64,000 nt of DNA from Siderastrea radians (GCA_964017195.1 OZ024900.1:32752641-32816640), one strand, 5' to 3'; numbered from the stretch's first letter, positions 15,140-30,709 are shown. The notes: a model not told the origin generated them from the letters alone. Numbers and translations are program-made.

Positions 15140-18100
15140 TCGACACTCGGCCAATACTCTACCGACCGACACCCTACCGACACTCGGCCGATACTCTACC
15201 GACCGACACCCTATGGACACTCGGTCGATTCTCTACCGACCGACACCCTAACAACACTCGGCCAATACTCTACCGACCAACACCCTATCGACACTCCGCC
15301 AATACTCTACCGACCGACACCCTACCGATACTTGGCCAATACTCTACCGACCGACACCCTACCGACACTCGGCCGATACCCTACCGACCGACACCCTACC
15401 GACACTCGGCCAATACTCTACCGACCGACACCCTATCGACACTCGGCCAATACTCTACCGACCGACACCCTATCGACACTCGGCCAATACTCTACCGACC
15501 GACACCCTACCGACACTCGGCCGATATGTTGGTCGATATCGGTCGCGTCCCAATCGACACCCTATCGACACTCGGCCGATATGTTGGTCGATATCGGTCG
15601 CGTCCCGATCGACACCCTATCGACACTCGGCCAATACTCTACCGACCGACACCCTACCGACACTCGGCCGATACTCTACCGACCGACACCCTATCGACAC
15701 TCGGTCGATTCTCTACCGACCGACACCCTATCAACACTCGGCCAATACTCTACCGACCAACACCCTATCGACAATCGGCCAATACTCTTCCGACCGACAC
15801 CCTATCGACACTCGGCCGATATGTTGGTCGATATCGGTCGCCTCCCGACCAACACCCTATCGACACTCGGCCAATACTCTACCGACCGACATCCTACTGA
15901 CACTCGGCCGATACTCTACCGACCGACACCCTACCGACACTCGGCCAATACTCTACCGACCGACACCCTATCGACACTTGGCTAATACTCTACCGACCGA
16001 CACCCTATCGACACTCGGCCCATATGTTGGTCGATATCGGTCGCCTCCCGACCGACACCCTATCGACAATCGGCCAATACTCTACCGACCGACACACTAC
16101 TGACACTCAGCCGATAGTCTACCGACCGACACCCTATCGACACTCGGCCGATACTCTACCGACCGACACCCTACCGACACTCAGCCGATACTCTACCGAC
16201 CGACAGCCTATTGACACTCGGTCGATTCTCTACCGACCGACACCCTATCAACACTCGGCCAAAACTCTACCGACTGACACCCTATCGACAATCGGGCAAT
16301 ACTCTACCAACCGACACCCTATCGACACTCGGCCGATATGTTGGTCGATATCGGTCGCCTCCCGACCAACACCCTATCGACACTCGGCCAATACTCTACC
16401 GACCGACACCCTACCGACACTCGGCCGATACCCTACCGACCGACACCCTACCGACACTCGGCCAATACTCTTCCGACCAACACCCTATCGACACTCGGCC
16501 AATACTCTACCGACCGACACCCTATCGACACTCGGCCAATACTCTACCGACCGACACCCTACCGACACTCGCCCGATATGTTGGTCGATATCGGTCGCGT
16601 CCCAATCGACACCCTATCGACACTCGGCCGATATGTTGGTCGATATCGGTCGCGTCCCGATCGACACCCTATCGACACTCGGCCAATACTCTACCGACCG
16701 ACACCCTGCCGACACTCGGCCGATACTCTACCGACCGACACCCTATCGACACTCGGTCGATTCTCTACCGACCGACACCCTATCAACACTCGGCCTATAC
16801 TCTACCGACCAACACCCTATCGACAATCGGCCAATACTCTACCGACCGACACCCTATCGACACTCGGCCGATATGTTGGTCGATATCGGTCGCCTCCAGA
16901 CCAACACCCTATCGACACTCGGCCAATACTCTACCGACCGACACCCTACTGACACTCGGCCGATACTCTACCGACCGACACCCTACCGACACTCGGCCAA
17001 TACTCTACCGACCGACACCCTATCGACACTTGGCTAATACTCTACCGACCGACACCCTATCGACACTCGGCCCATATGTTGGTCGATATCGGTCGCCTCC
17101 CGACCGACACCCTATCGACACTCGGCCAATACTCTACCGACCGACACCCTACCGACACTCAGCCGATAGTCTACCGACCGACACCCTATCGACACTCGGC
17201 CGATACTCTACCGACCAACACCATATCAACACTCCGCCAATACTCTACCGACCGACATCCTATGGACACTCGGCCAATACTCTACCGACCGACACCCTAT
17301 CGACACTCGGGCAATAATCTACAGACCGACACCCTACCGACACTCGGCCGATACTCTACCGACCGACACCCTATCGACACTTGGTCGATTTTCTACCGAC
17401 CGACACCCTATCAACACTCGGCCAATACTCTACCGACCAACACCCTATCGACAATCGGCCAATACTCTACTGACAGACACCCTATCAACACTCGGCCGTT
17501 ACGCTAAAGACCGACACCCTTCCGACACTCCGCATATACTGTACCGACCGACACCCTACCGACACTCAGCCGACACTCTACCGACCGACACCCTATCGAC
17601 ACTCGGTCGATTTTCTACCGACCGACACCCTATCAACACTCGGCCAACACTCTACCGACCAACACCCTATCGACAATCGGCCAATACTCTACTGACCGAC
17701 ACCCTATCAACACTCGGCCGTTACGCTAAAGACCGACACCCTTCCGACACTCCGCATATACTGTACCGACCGACACCCTACCGACACTCAGACGACACTC
17801 TACCGACCGACACCCTACTGACACTCGGCCAATACTCTACCGACCGACACCCTACCGACACTCGGCCAATACTCTACCGACCGACACCCTATCGACACTC
17901 GGCCAATACTCTACCGACCGACACCCTATCGACACTCGGCAAATACTCTACCGACCGACACCCTATCGACAATCGGCCAATACTGTACCGACTGACACCC
18001 TATCGACACTCGGCCGATACTCTATCGACCGACACCCTATCTTCACTCGGCCAATACTCTACCGACAGACACCCTACCGACACTCGGCTGATACTCTAAA

Positions 18101-21100
18101 GACCGACACCCTATCGACACTCGGCCGATACTCTACCGACCGACACCCTATCGACACTCGGCCAATACTCTACCGACCCACACCCTATCGACACTTGGCC
18201 AATACTCTACCGACCGACACCCCATCAACACTTGGCCGATACTCTACCGACCAACACCCTTCCGACACTCCGCCAATACTGTACCGAGCGACACCCTACC
18301 GACACTCTGTCGATACTCTACCGACCGACACCCTATCGACACTCGGCCAAAACTGTACCGACCGACACCCTACTGACACTCGGCTGATACTCTACCGACC
18401 GACACCCTATCGACTCTCGGCCAAAACTGTACCGACCGACACCCTACCGACACTCGGCCGATACTCTACCGGCCGACACCCTACCGACACTCGGCTGATA
18501 CTCTACCGACCGACACTCGGCCGATACTCTACCGACCGACACTCGGCCGATACTGTACCGACCGACACCCTACCGACACTTGGCCAATACTCTACCGACC
18601 GACACCCTATCGACACTCGGCCAATACTCTACCGGCTGACACCCTACCAACTCTCGGCCAATACTCTACCGACCGACACCCTATCGACACTCGACCGATA
18701 TGTTGGTCGATATCGGTCGCCTCCCGACCGACATGCATATTGACCGATACTCTATCGCTAAGTCGATACTCGGCCGATACTCTACCGACCGACACCCTAT
18801 CGACACTCGGCCAATACTCTACCGACCGACACCCTATCGACACTCGGCCGATATGTTGGTCGATATCGGTCGCCTCCCGACGGACACGCTATCGACACGA
18901 GGCCAATACTCTACTGACCGACACCCTACCGGCACTCGGCCGATACTCTACCGAGCGACACCCTATCGACACTCGGCCGATACTCTACCGACCAACACCA
19001 TATCAACACTCGGCCAATACTCTACCGAAAAACACCCTATCGACACGAGGCCAATACTCTACCGACCGACACCCTATCAACACTCGGCCGTTACTCTACC
19101 GACCGACAGAAAACTGTACCGACCGACACCCTACCGACACTCGGCCAATACTCTACCGACCGACACCCTATCGATACTCGGCCAATCCTCTACCGACCGA
19201 CACCCTATCGACAATCGGCCAATACTGTACCGACTGACACCCTATCGACACTCGGCCGATACTCTACCGACCGATTCCCTATCGTCACTCGGCTAATACT
19301 CTACCGACCGACACCCTACCGACACTCGGCCGATACTCTACCGACCGACACCCTATCGACACTCGGCCGATACTCTACCGACCGACACCCTATAAACACT
19401 CGGCCAATACTCTACTGACCAACACCCTATCGACACTCGGCCAATACTCTACCGACCGACACCCTATCAACACTCGGCCGTTACTCTACCGACCGACACC
19501 CTTCCGACACTCCGCCAATACTGTACCGACTGACACCCTACCGACACTCAGCCGATACCCTACCGACCGACACCCTACCGACACTCAGCCGATACTCTAC
19601 CGACCGACACCCTACCGACACTCGGCCAATACTCTACCCACCGACACCCTATCGACACTCGGCCAATACTCTACCGACGGACACCCTATCGACACTCGGC
19701 AAACACTCTACCGACCGACACCCTATCGACAATCGGCCAATACTGTACCGACTGACACCCTATCGACAATCGGCCGATACTCCACCGACCGACACCCTAT
19801 CGTCACTCGGCCAATAGTCTACCGACCGACACCGTACCGACACTCGGCTGATACTCTACCGACCGCCAACCTATCGACACTTTGCCGATACTCTACCGAC
19901 CGACACCCTATCGAGACTAGGCCAATACTGTAGCGACCGACACCCTACTGACACTCGGCTGATACTCTACCGACCGACACCCTATCGACACTCGGCCAAA
20001 ACTGTACCGACCGACACCCTACTGACACTCGGCTCATACTCTACCGACAGACACCCTATCGACACTCGGCCAAAACTGTACCGACCGACACCCTACTGAC
20101 TCTCGGCCAATACTCTACCGACAGACACCCTACCGACACTCGGCTGGTACTCTAAAGACCGACACCCTATCGACACTCGGCCGATACTCTACCTACCGAC
20201 ACCCTATCGACACTCGGCCAATACTCTACCGACCAACACCCTATCGACACTCGGCCAATACTCTACCGACCGACACCCCATCAACACTCGGCCGATACTC
20301 TACCGACCAACACCCTTCCGACACTCCGCCAATACTGTACCGACCGACACCCTACCGACACTCTGACGATACTCTACCGACCGACACCCTATCGACACTC
20401 GGCCAAAACTGTACCGAACGACACCCTACTGACACTCGGCTGATACTCTACCGACCGACACCCTATCAACACTCGGCCAAAACTGTACCGACCGACACCC
20501 TATCAACACTCGGCCAATACTCTACCGACCGACACGCTATCGACGCTCGACCGATATGTTGGTCGATATCGGTCGCCTCCCGACCGACATGCATATTGAC
20601 CGATACTCGATCGGTAAGTGAACACTCGGCCGATACTTTACCGACCGACACCCTATCGAAACTCGGCCAATGCTCTACCGACCGACACCCTATCGACACT
20701 CGGCCGATATGTTGGTCGATATCGGTCGCCTCCCGACCGACACCCAATCGACACTGGGCCAATACTCTACTGACCGACACCCTACCGACACTCGGCCGAT
20801 ACTCTACCGACCGACACCCTATCGACACTCGGCCGATTCTCTACCGACCGACTCCCTATCAACACTCGGCCAATACTCTACCGAAAAACACCCTATCGAC
20901 ACGAGGCCAATACTCTACCGACCGACACCCTATCAACACTCGGCCGTTACTCTACCGACCGACACAAAACTGTACCGACCGACACCCTACCGACACTCGG
21001 CCAATACTCTACCGACCGACACCCTATCGATACTCGGTCAATACTCTACCGACCGACACCCTATCGACAATCGGCCAATACTGTACCGACTGACACCCTA

Positions 21101-22080
21101 TCGACACTCGGCCGATACTCTACCGACCGATTCCCTATCGACACTCGGCTAATAACTCTTCCGACCGGACACCCTACCGACACTCGGCCGATACTCTACC
21201 GACTGACACCCTATCGACACTCGGCCGATACTCTACCAACCGACACCCTATCAACACTCGGCCAATACTCTACCGACCAACACCCTATCGACACTCGGCC
21301 AATACTCTACCGACCGACACCCTATCAACACTCGGCCGTTTACTCTACCGACCGACACCCTTCCGACACTCCGCCAATACTGTACCGACCGACACCCTAC
21401 CGACACTCAGCCGATACTCTACCGACCGACACCCTACCAACACTCAGCCGATACTCTACCGACCGACACCCTACCGACACTCGGCCAATTTCTCTACCCA
21501 CCGACACCCTATCGACACTCAGCCAATACTCTACCGACGGATACCCTATCGACACTCGGCAAATACTCTACCGACCGACACCCTATCGACAATCGGCCAA
21601 TACTGTACCGACTGACACCCTATCGACACTCGGCCGATACTCTACCGACCGACACCCTATCGTCACTCAGCCAATACTCTACCGACCGACACCGTACCGA
21701 CACTCTGCTGATACTCTACCGACCAACACCTTATCGACACTCGGCCGATACTTTACCGACCGACACCCTATCGACATTCGGCCAATACTCTACCGACCAA
21801 CACCCTATCGACACTCGGCCAATACCCTACCGACCGACACCCTATCAACACTCGGCCGATACTCTACCGACCGACAACCTTCCGACACTCCGCCAATACT
21901 GTACCGACCGACACCCTATCGACACACGGCCAAAACTGTACCGACCGACACCCTACTGACACTCAGCTGATACTCTACCGACCGACACCCTATCGACACT
22001 CGGCCAAAACTGTACCGAGACACCCTACTGACACTCGGCCAATACCCTACCGACAGACACCCTACCGACACTCGGCCGAT
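15140..22080 (+). repeat. Higher-order block A', second copy
   Basis: This is the second copy of the 1,207-8,150 block. It lacks the extra tandem copy found at about 8,140-9,505 in the first block and joins directly to sequence matching 9,505 onward. It carries four single-base insertions at about 21,154, 21,167, 21,340 and 21,490, and a 4-bp deletion near 22,018 that restores the original offset. Confidence 0.85.
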
Positions 22081-22616
22081 ACTCTACTGACCGACACCCT
22101 ATCCACACTCGGCCAATACTCTACCGACCAACACCCTATCGACACTCGGCCAATACTCTACAGACCGACACCCCATCAACACTCGGCCGATATGTTGGTC
22201 GATATCGGTCGCCTCCCGACCGACACCCTATCGACACTCGGCCAATACTCTACTGACCGACACCCTACCGACACTCGGCCGATACTCTACCGACCGAAAC
22301 CCTACTGACACTCAGCCGATACTCTACCGACCGACACCCTACCGACACTCGGCCAATACTGTACCGACCGACACCCTACCGACACTCAGCCGATACTCTA
22401 CCGACCGACACCGTATCGACACTCGGCCAAAACTGTACCAACCGGCACCCTACTGACACTCGGCTGATACTGTACCGACCGACACCCTATCGACACTCAG
22501 CCAAAACTGTACCGACCGACACCCTACCGACACTCGGCCAATACTCTACCGACCGACACCCTATCGACACTCGGCCAATACTCTACCGACCGACACCCTA
22601 TCGACACTCGGCCGAT

Positions 22617-25600
22617 ATGTTGGTCGATATCGGTCACCTCCCGACCGACACCCTATCAACACTCTGCCAATACTCTACTGACCGACACTCTACCGACACT
22701 CGGCCGATAGTCTACCGACCGACACCCTATCGACACTCGGCCAATACTCTACCGACCGACAACCTATCAACACTCGGCCAATACTCTACCGAAAAACACC
22801 CTATCGACACTCGGCCAATACTCTACCGACCGACACATTATCAACACTCGGGCGTTACTCTCCCGACCGACACCCTATCGACACTCGGCCAATACTCTAC
22901 CGACCGATACCCTATCAACACTCGGCCAATACTGTACCGACTGACACCCTTCGGACACTCCGCCAGTACTGTACCGACCGACACCCTACCAACACTCAGC
23001 CGATACTCTACCGACCGACACCCTACCGACACTCGGCCAATACTCTACCGACCGACACCCTATCGATACTCGGCCAATACTCTACCGACCGACACCCTAT
23101 CGACACTCGGCAAATACTCTACCGACCGACACCCTATCGAAAATCACCCAATACTGTACCGACTGACACCCTATCGACACTCGGCCGATACTCTACAGAC
23201 CGATACCCTATCGTCACTCGGCCAATACTCTACCGACCGACACCCTATCGACACTCGGCCCATATGTTGGTCGATATCGGTCGCCTCCCGACCGACACCC
23301 TATCGACACTCGGCCAATACTCTACCGACCGACACCCTACCGAAACTCGGCCGATACTCTACCGACCGACACCCTATCTACACTCGGCCGATACTCTACC
23401 GACCAACACCATATCAACACTCGGCCAATGCTCTACCGACCGACACCCTATCGACACTCGGCCAATACTCTACCGACCGACACCCTATCGACACTCGGCC
23501 GATATGTTGGTCGATATCGGTCGCGTCCCGACCGACACCCTATCGACACTTGGCCAATACTCTACTGACCGACACCCTACCGACACTCGGCCGATACTCT
23601 ACCGACCGACACCCTATCGACACTCGGTCGATTCTCTACCGACCGACACCCTATCAACACTCGGCCAATACTCTACCGACCAACACCCTATCGACAATCG
23701 GCCAATACTCTACCGACCGACACCCTATCAACACTCGGCCGTTACTCTTAAGACCGACACCCATCCGACACTCTGCCAATACTGTACCGACCGACACCCT
23801 ACCGACACTCAGCCGACACTCTACCGACCGACACCCTACCGACACTCGGCCGATACTCTACCGACCGACACCCCATCGACACTCGGCCAATACTCTACCG
23901 ACCGACACCCTATCGACACTCGGCAAATACTCTACCGACCGACACCCTATCGACAATCGGCCAATACTGTACCGACTGACACCCTATCGACACTCGGCCG
24001 ATACTCTACCGACCGACACCCTATCGTCACTCGGCCAATACTCTGCCGACAGACACCCTACCCACCCTCGGCTGATACTCTAAAGACCGACACCCTATCG
24101 ACACTCGGCCGATACTCTACCGACCAACACCCTATCGACACTCGGCCAATACTCTACCGACCAACACCCTATCGACACTCGGCCAATACTCTACCGACCG
24201 ACACCCCATCAACACTCGGCCGATACTCTACCGACCAATACCCTTCCGACACTCCGCCAATACTGTACCGACCGACACCCTACCGACACTCGGTCGATAC
24301 TCTACCGACCGACACCCTATCGACACTCGGCCGATATGTTGGTCGATATCGGTCACCTCCCGACCGACACCCTATCAACACTCTGCCAATACTCTACTGA
24401 CCGACACTCTACCGACACTCGGCCGATAGTCTACCGACCGACACCCTATCGACACTCGGCCAATACTCTACCGACCGACAACCTATCAACACTCGGCCAA
24501 TACTCTACCGAAAAACACCCTATCGACACTCGGCCAATACTCTACCGACCGACACATTATCAACACTCGGCCGTTACTCTCCCGACCGACACCCTATCGA
24601 CACTCGGCCAATACTCTACCGACTGATACCCTATCAACACTCGGCCAATACTGTACCGACTGACACCCTTCGGACACTCCGCCAGTACTGTACCGACCGA
24701 CACCCTACCGACACTCAGCCGATACTCTACCGACCGACACCCTACCGACACTCGGCCAATACTCTACCGACCGACACCCTACCGACACTCGGCCAATACT
24801 CTACCGACCGACACCCTATCGATACTCGGCCAATACTCTACCGACCGACACCCTATCGACACTCGGCAAATACTCTACCGACCGACACCCTATCGAAAAT
24901 CACCCAATACTGTACCGACTGACACCCTATCGACACTCGGCCGATACTCTACAGACCGATACCCTATCGTCACTCGGCCAATACTCTACCGACCGACACC
25001 CTATCGACACTCGGCCCATATGTTGGTCGATATCGGTCGCCTCCCGACCGACACCCTATCGACACTCGGCCAATACTCTACCGACCGACACCCTACCGAC
25101 ACTCGGCCGATACTCTACCGACCGACACCCTATCTACACTCGGCCGATACTCTACCGACCAACACCATATCAACACTCGGCCAATACTCTACCGACCGAC
25201 ACCCTATCGACACTCGGCCAATACTCTACCGACCGACACCCTATCGACACTCGGCCGATATGTTGGCCGATATCGGTCGCGTCCCGACCGACACCCTATC
25301 GACACTCGGCCAATACTCTACTGACCGACACCCTACCGACACTCGGCCGATACTCTACCGACCGACACCCTATCGACACTCGGTCGATTCTCTACCGACC
25401 GACACCCTATCAACACTCGGCCAATACTCTACCGACCAACACCCTATCGACAATCGGCTAATACTCTACCGACCGACACCCTATCAACACTCGGCCGTTA
25501 CTCTAAAGACCGACACCCTTCCGAAACTCTGCCAATACTGTACCGACCGACACCCTACCGACACTCAGCCGACACTCTACCGACCGACACCCTACCGACA

Positions 25601-27706
25601 TTCGGCCGATACTCTACCGACCGACACCCTACCGACACTCGGCCAATACTCTACCGACCGACACCCCATCGACACTCGGCCAATACTCTACCGACCGACA
25701 CCCTATCGACACTCGGCAAATACTCTACCGACCGACACCCTATCGACAATCGGCCAATACTGTACCGACTGACACCCTATCGACACTCGGCCGATACTCT
25801 ACGGACCGACAACCTATCGTCACTCGGCCAATACTCTGCCGACAGACACCCTACCCACACTCGGCTGATACTCTAAAGACCGACACCCTATCGACACTCG
25901 GCCGATACTCTACCGACCAACACCCTATCGACACTCGGCCAATACTCTACCGACCAACACCCTATCGACACTCGGCCAATACTCTACCGACCGACACCCC
26001 ATCAACACTCGGCCGATACTCTACCGACCAACACCCTTCCGACACTCCGCCAATACTGTACCGACCGACACCCTACCGACAATCGGTCGATAGTCTACCG
26101 ACCGACACCCTATCGACACTCGGCCGATATGTTGGTCGATATCGGTCACCTCCCGACCGACACCCTATCAACACTCTGCCAATACTCTACTGACCGACAC
26201 TCTACCGACACTCGGCCGATAGTCTACCGACCGACACCCTATCGACACTCGGCCAATACTCTACCGACCGACAACCTATCAACACTCGGCCAATACTCTA
26301 CCGAAAAACACCCTATCGACACTCGGCCAATACTCTACCGACCGACACATTATCAACACTCGGCCGTTACTCTCCCGACCGACACCCTATCGACACTCGG
26401 CCAATACTCTACCGACTGATACCCTATCAACACTCGGCCAATATTGTACCGACTGACACCCTTCGGACACTCCGCCAGTACTGTACCGACCGACACCCTA
26501 CCGACACTCAGCCGATACTCTACCGACCGACATCCTACCGACACTCGGCCAATACTCTACCGACCGACACCCTACCGACACTCGGCCAATACTCTACCGA
26601 CCGACACCCTATCGATACTCGGCCAATACTCTACCGACCGACACCCTATCGACACTCGGCAAATACTCTACCGACCGACACCCTATCGAAAATCACCCAA
26701 TACTGTACCGACTGACACCCTATCGACACTCGGCCGATACTCTACAGACCGATACCCTATCGTCACTCGGCCAATACTCTACCGACCGACACCCTATCGA
26801 CACTCGGCCCATATGTTGGTCGATATCGGTCGCCTCCCGACCGACACCCTATCGACACTCGGGCAATACTCTACCGACCGACACCCTACCGACACTCGGC
26901 CGATACTCTACCGACCGACACCCTATCTACACTCGGCCGATACTCTACCGACCAACACCATATCAACACTCGGCCAATACTCTACCGACCGACACCCTAT
27001 CGACACTCGGCCAATACTCTACCGACCGACACCCTATCGACACTCGGCCGATATGTTGGTCGATATCGGTCGCGTCCCGACCGACACCCTATCGACACTC
27101 GGCCAATACTCTACTGACCGACACCCTACCGACACTCGGCCGATACTCTACCGACCGACACCCTATCGACACTCGGTCGATTCTCTACCGACCGACACCC
27201 TATCAACACTCGGCCAATACTCTACCGACCAACACCCTATCGACAATCGGCCAATACTCTACCGACCGACACCCTATCAACACTCGGCCGTTACTCTAAA
27301 GACCGACACCCTATCAACACTCGGCCGTTACTCTAAAGACCGACACCCTTCCGACACTCTGCCAATACTGTACCGACCGACACCCTACCGACACTCAGCC
27401 GACACTCTACCGACCGACACCCTACCGACACTCGGCCGATACTCTACCGACCGACACCCTACCGACACTCGGCCAATACTCTACCGACCGACACCCCATC
27501 GACACTCGGCCAATACTCTACCGACCGACACCCTATCGACACTCGGCAAATACTCTACCGATCGACACCCTATCGACAATCGGCCAATACTGTACCGACT
27601 GACACCCTATCGACACTCGGCCGATACTCTACCGACCGACACCCTATCGTCACTCGGCCAATACTCTGCCGACAGACACCCTACCCACACTCGGCTGATA
27701 CTCTAA
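22617..27706 (+). repeat. Local tandem duplications, period about 1.72-1.79 kb
   Basis: A marker series starting with the TCGGTCACCTCC hairpin variant occurs at 22617, 24336 and 26129 (spacings 1,719 and 1,793). A second marker with the CGGCCCATATG variant occurs at 23264, 25020 and 26813. The three copies differ by whole 37-bp units and scattered substitutions, as expected for unequal exchange. Confidence 0.8.
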
Positions 27707-29999
27707 AGACCGACACCCTATCGACACTCGGCCGATACTCTACCGACCAACACCCTATCGACACTCGGCCAATACTCTACCGACCAACACCCTATCGACA
27801 CTCGGCCAATACTCTACCGACCGACACCCCATCAACACTCGGCCGATACTCTACCGACCAACACCCTTCCGACACTCCGCCAATACTGTACCGACCGACA
27901 CCCTACCGACACTCGGTCGATACTCTACCGACCGACACCCTATCGACACTCGGTCAAAACTGTACCGACCGACACCCTACTAACACTCGGCTGATACTCT
28001 ACCGACCGACACCCTATCGACACTCGGCCAAAACTGTACCGACCGACACCCTACCGACACTCGGCCGATACTCTACCGGCCGACACCCTACCGACACTCG
28101 GCCGATACTCTACCGACCGACACTCGGCCGATACTCTACCGACCGACACTCGGCCGATACTCTACCGACCGACACCCTACCGACACTTGGCCAATACTCT
28201 ACCGACCGACACCCTATCGACACTCGGACGATACTCTGCCGACCGACACCCTACCGACACTTGGCCAATACTCTACCGACTGACACCCTACCGACTCTCG
28301 GCCAATACTCTACCGACCGACACCCTATCGACACTCGACCGATATGTTGGTCGATATCGGTCGCCTCCCGGCCGACATGCATATTGACCGATACTCGATC
28401 GCTAAGTCGACACTCGGCCGATACTCTACCGACCGACACCCTATCGACACTCGGCCAATACTGTACCGACCGACACTCTATCAACACTCGGCCAATACTC
28501 TACCGAAAAACACCCTATCGACACGAGGCCAATACTCTACCGACCGACACCTTATCAACACTCGGCCGTTACTCTACCGACCGACACAAAACTGTACCGA
28601 CCTACACCCTACCGACACTCGGCCAATACTCTTCCGACCGACACCCTATCGATACTCGGCCAATACTCTACCGACCGACACCCTATCGACAATCGGCCAA
28701 CACTGTACCGACTGACACCCCATCGACACTCGTCCGATACTCTACCGACCGATTCCCTATCGTCACTCGGCTAATACTCTACCGACCGACACCCTACCGA
28801 CACTCGGCCGATACTCTACCGACCGACACCCTATCGACACTCGGCCGATACTCTACCGACCGACACCCTATTAACACTCGGCCAATACTCTACCGACCAA
28901 CACCCTGTCGACACTCGGCCAATACTCTACCGACCGACACCCTATCAACACTCGGCCGTTACTCTTGCGACCGACACCCTTCCGACACTCCGCCAATACT
29001 GTACCGACCGACACCCTACCGACACTCAGCCGATACTCTACCAATCGACACCCTACCGACACTCGGCCAATACTCTACCCACCGACACCCTATCGACACT
29101 CGGCCAATACTCTACCGACGGACACCCTATCGACACTCGGCAAATACTCTACCGACCGACACCCTATCGACAATCGGCCAATACTGTACCGACTGACACC
29201 CTATCGACACTCGGCCGATACTCTACCGACCGACACCCTATCGTCACTCGGCCAATACTCTACCGACCGACACCGTACCGACACTCGGCTGATACTCTAC
29301 CGACCGATACCCTATCGACACTCGGCCGATACTCTACCGACCGACACCCTATCGACACTCGGCCAATACTCTACCGACCAACACCCTATCGACACTCGGC
29401 CAATACTCTACCGACCGACACCCTATCAACACTCGGCCGATACTCAACCGACCGACAACCTTCCGACACTCCGCCAATACTGTACCGAGCGACACCCTAC
29501 CGACACTCAGCCGATACTCTACCGACCGACACCCTATCGACACTTGGGCGATACTCTACCGACCGACACCCTACCGACACTCGGCCGATACTCTACCGAC
29601 CGACACCCTACCGAGACTCGGCCGATACTCTACCGACCGACACCCCACCGACACTCAGTCAATACTCTACCGACCTACACCCTATCGACTCTCGGCCAAT
29701 ACTTTACCGACCGACACCCTACCGACACTCGGACGATATGTTACCGACACTCGGCCGATACTCTACCGACCGACACCCTACTGACACTCGGCCAATACTC
29801 TACCGATCGACACCCTACCGACAATCGGCGCATACTCTACCGACCGACACCCTACCAACACGGCCAATACTGTACCGACCGACACCCTATCGACACTCGG
29901 CCGATACTCTACCGACTGACACCCTATCAACATTTGGCCAATACTGTACCGACCGACACCCTATCGACACTCGGCCAATACTCTACTGACACTTGTGGA

Positions 30000-30430
30000 A
30001 GCTGAAAAACTCAGTGTTTTGTCTGCCGGCAGTACCGCCATTATGTTCGCTCTGGTGTCCCTTGCTTAAAGGCATAAATACAAAAATGTCAGAGTCCCAA
30101 GTTAGCATGCTTAAGTTAGCAGAGAAGTGGCTTTTCCAGTTTGTCAGTACTTATTAGGTCATTTGTTAAGTAGTTGAACAGTGGATAAATAAAGGCAATA
30201 TAGTTCTGCAAAAGTTATGTCAAAGTTGCAATTATTTATTACCTCAGTACTTGTTCAGACCTTAAATTGCATTAGAAATCACGGTTGTTTTAGCAATTAT
30301 CCGAAGTGTTAGCTCTATCCCCATATGTGCGCAGGCGAAAGATACTGCTCTTTTGCGTCCCCTGTGGGTTAGGGGGAGGAGAAGGCTGACATTTCAGAAT
30401 ATTTCAGCAAAAGAAACGGTTAACAATAGA
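30000..30430. other. Non-repetitive spacer after the satellite
   Basis: Unique AT-rich sequence with no supported gene. The satellite ends within a few bases of 29,990 without a gradual decay, and I see no transposon end at the border. Confidence 0.5.
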
Positions 30431-30433
30431 CAA

Positions 30434-30700
30434 TATACCACCAAATGTCGACCGATATACCACCGACAGTCGACCGATATGGTAATGCCGCCGATAGTTC
30501 ATTGTAACGTAACGGTAGAGACCGTCCAAGTATCGACCGATAGTGGCGACTGATGGTCTACCAACTTGAAAAACATGTCGACTGACGCTCAAACCAAGTG
30601 TCGGTCGATATCTCGCCCGAGTGTCGGCCGAGATGTCGGTCGAGTATCGGCCGAGTGTCGGCCGATAGTGTTGGTCGATACTCAACCGACAGGTCTCTAA
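30434..30700 (-). repeat. Degenerate, inverted satellite-like copies
   Basis: Read on the minus strand, 30,590-30,695 contains GACACTCGGCCGATACTC and CGACCGACATCTCGG, the satellite motif in the opposite orientation to the main array. 30,440-30,545 holds weaker CGACCGATAT-type pieces. The copies are too diverged and irregular to form a clean 37-bp ladder. They are probably an old inverted outpost of the array or an ancestral seed. Confidence 0.65.
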
Positions 30701-30709
30701 AGTAAACAT

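Larger units (their letters stand above)
1..29990 (+). repeat. 37-bp satellite array, about 30 kb
   Basis: The unit repeats every 37 bp, for example CGGCC at 421 and again at 458. Its core is CTCTACCGACCGACACCC, followed by a TATCGACACTCGG-type half. Variants change single positions (cggccaata/cggccgata, ccgacac/tcgacac, gaccaac/gaccgac). At this length the array holds very roughly 780-810 units. It runs off the left edge of the window and stops abruptly near 29,990. The consensus has almost no stop codon on the plus strand, and because 37 is not a multiple of three each frame cycles through all phases and gives a 37-residue period. That explains the many long apparent proteins. I see no gene inside the array. 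Centromeric, subtelomeric or intercalary location cannot be decided from the sequence. Confidence 0.97.

Noticed and set aside
374..29989. Dozens of long open frames encoding Pro/Thr/Arg/Asp-rich repeat proteins
   Set aside because: They are by-products of a 37-bp repeat with few stops. The same peptide appears in several frames at once, and starts are all in the hairpin variant.
1..29990. CRISPR-like array
   Set aside because: The 37-bp unit is head-to-tail with no spacers, the host is eukaryotic, and no cas gene is present.
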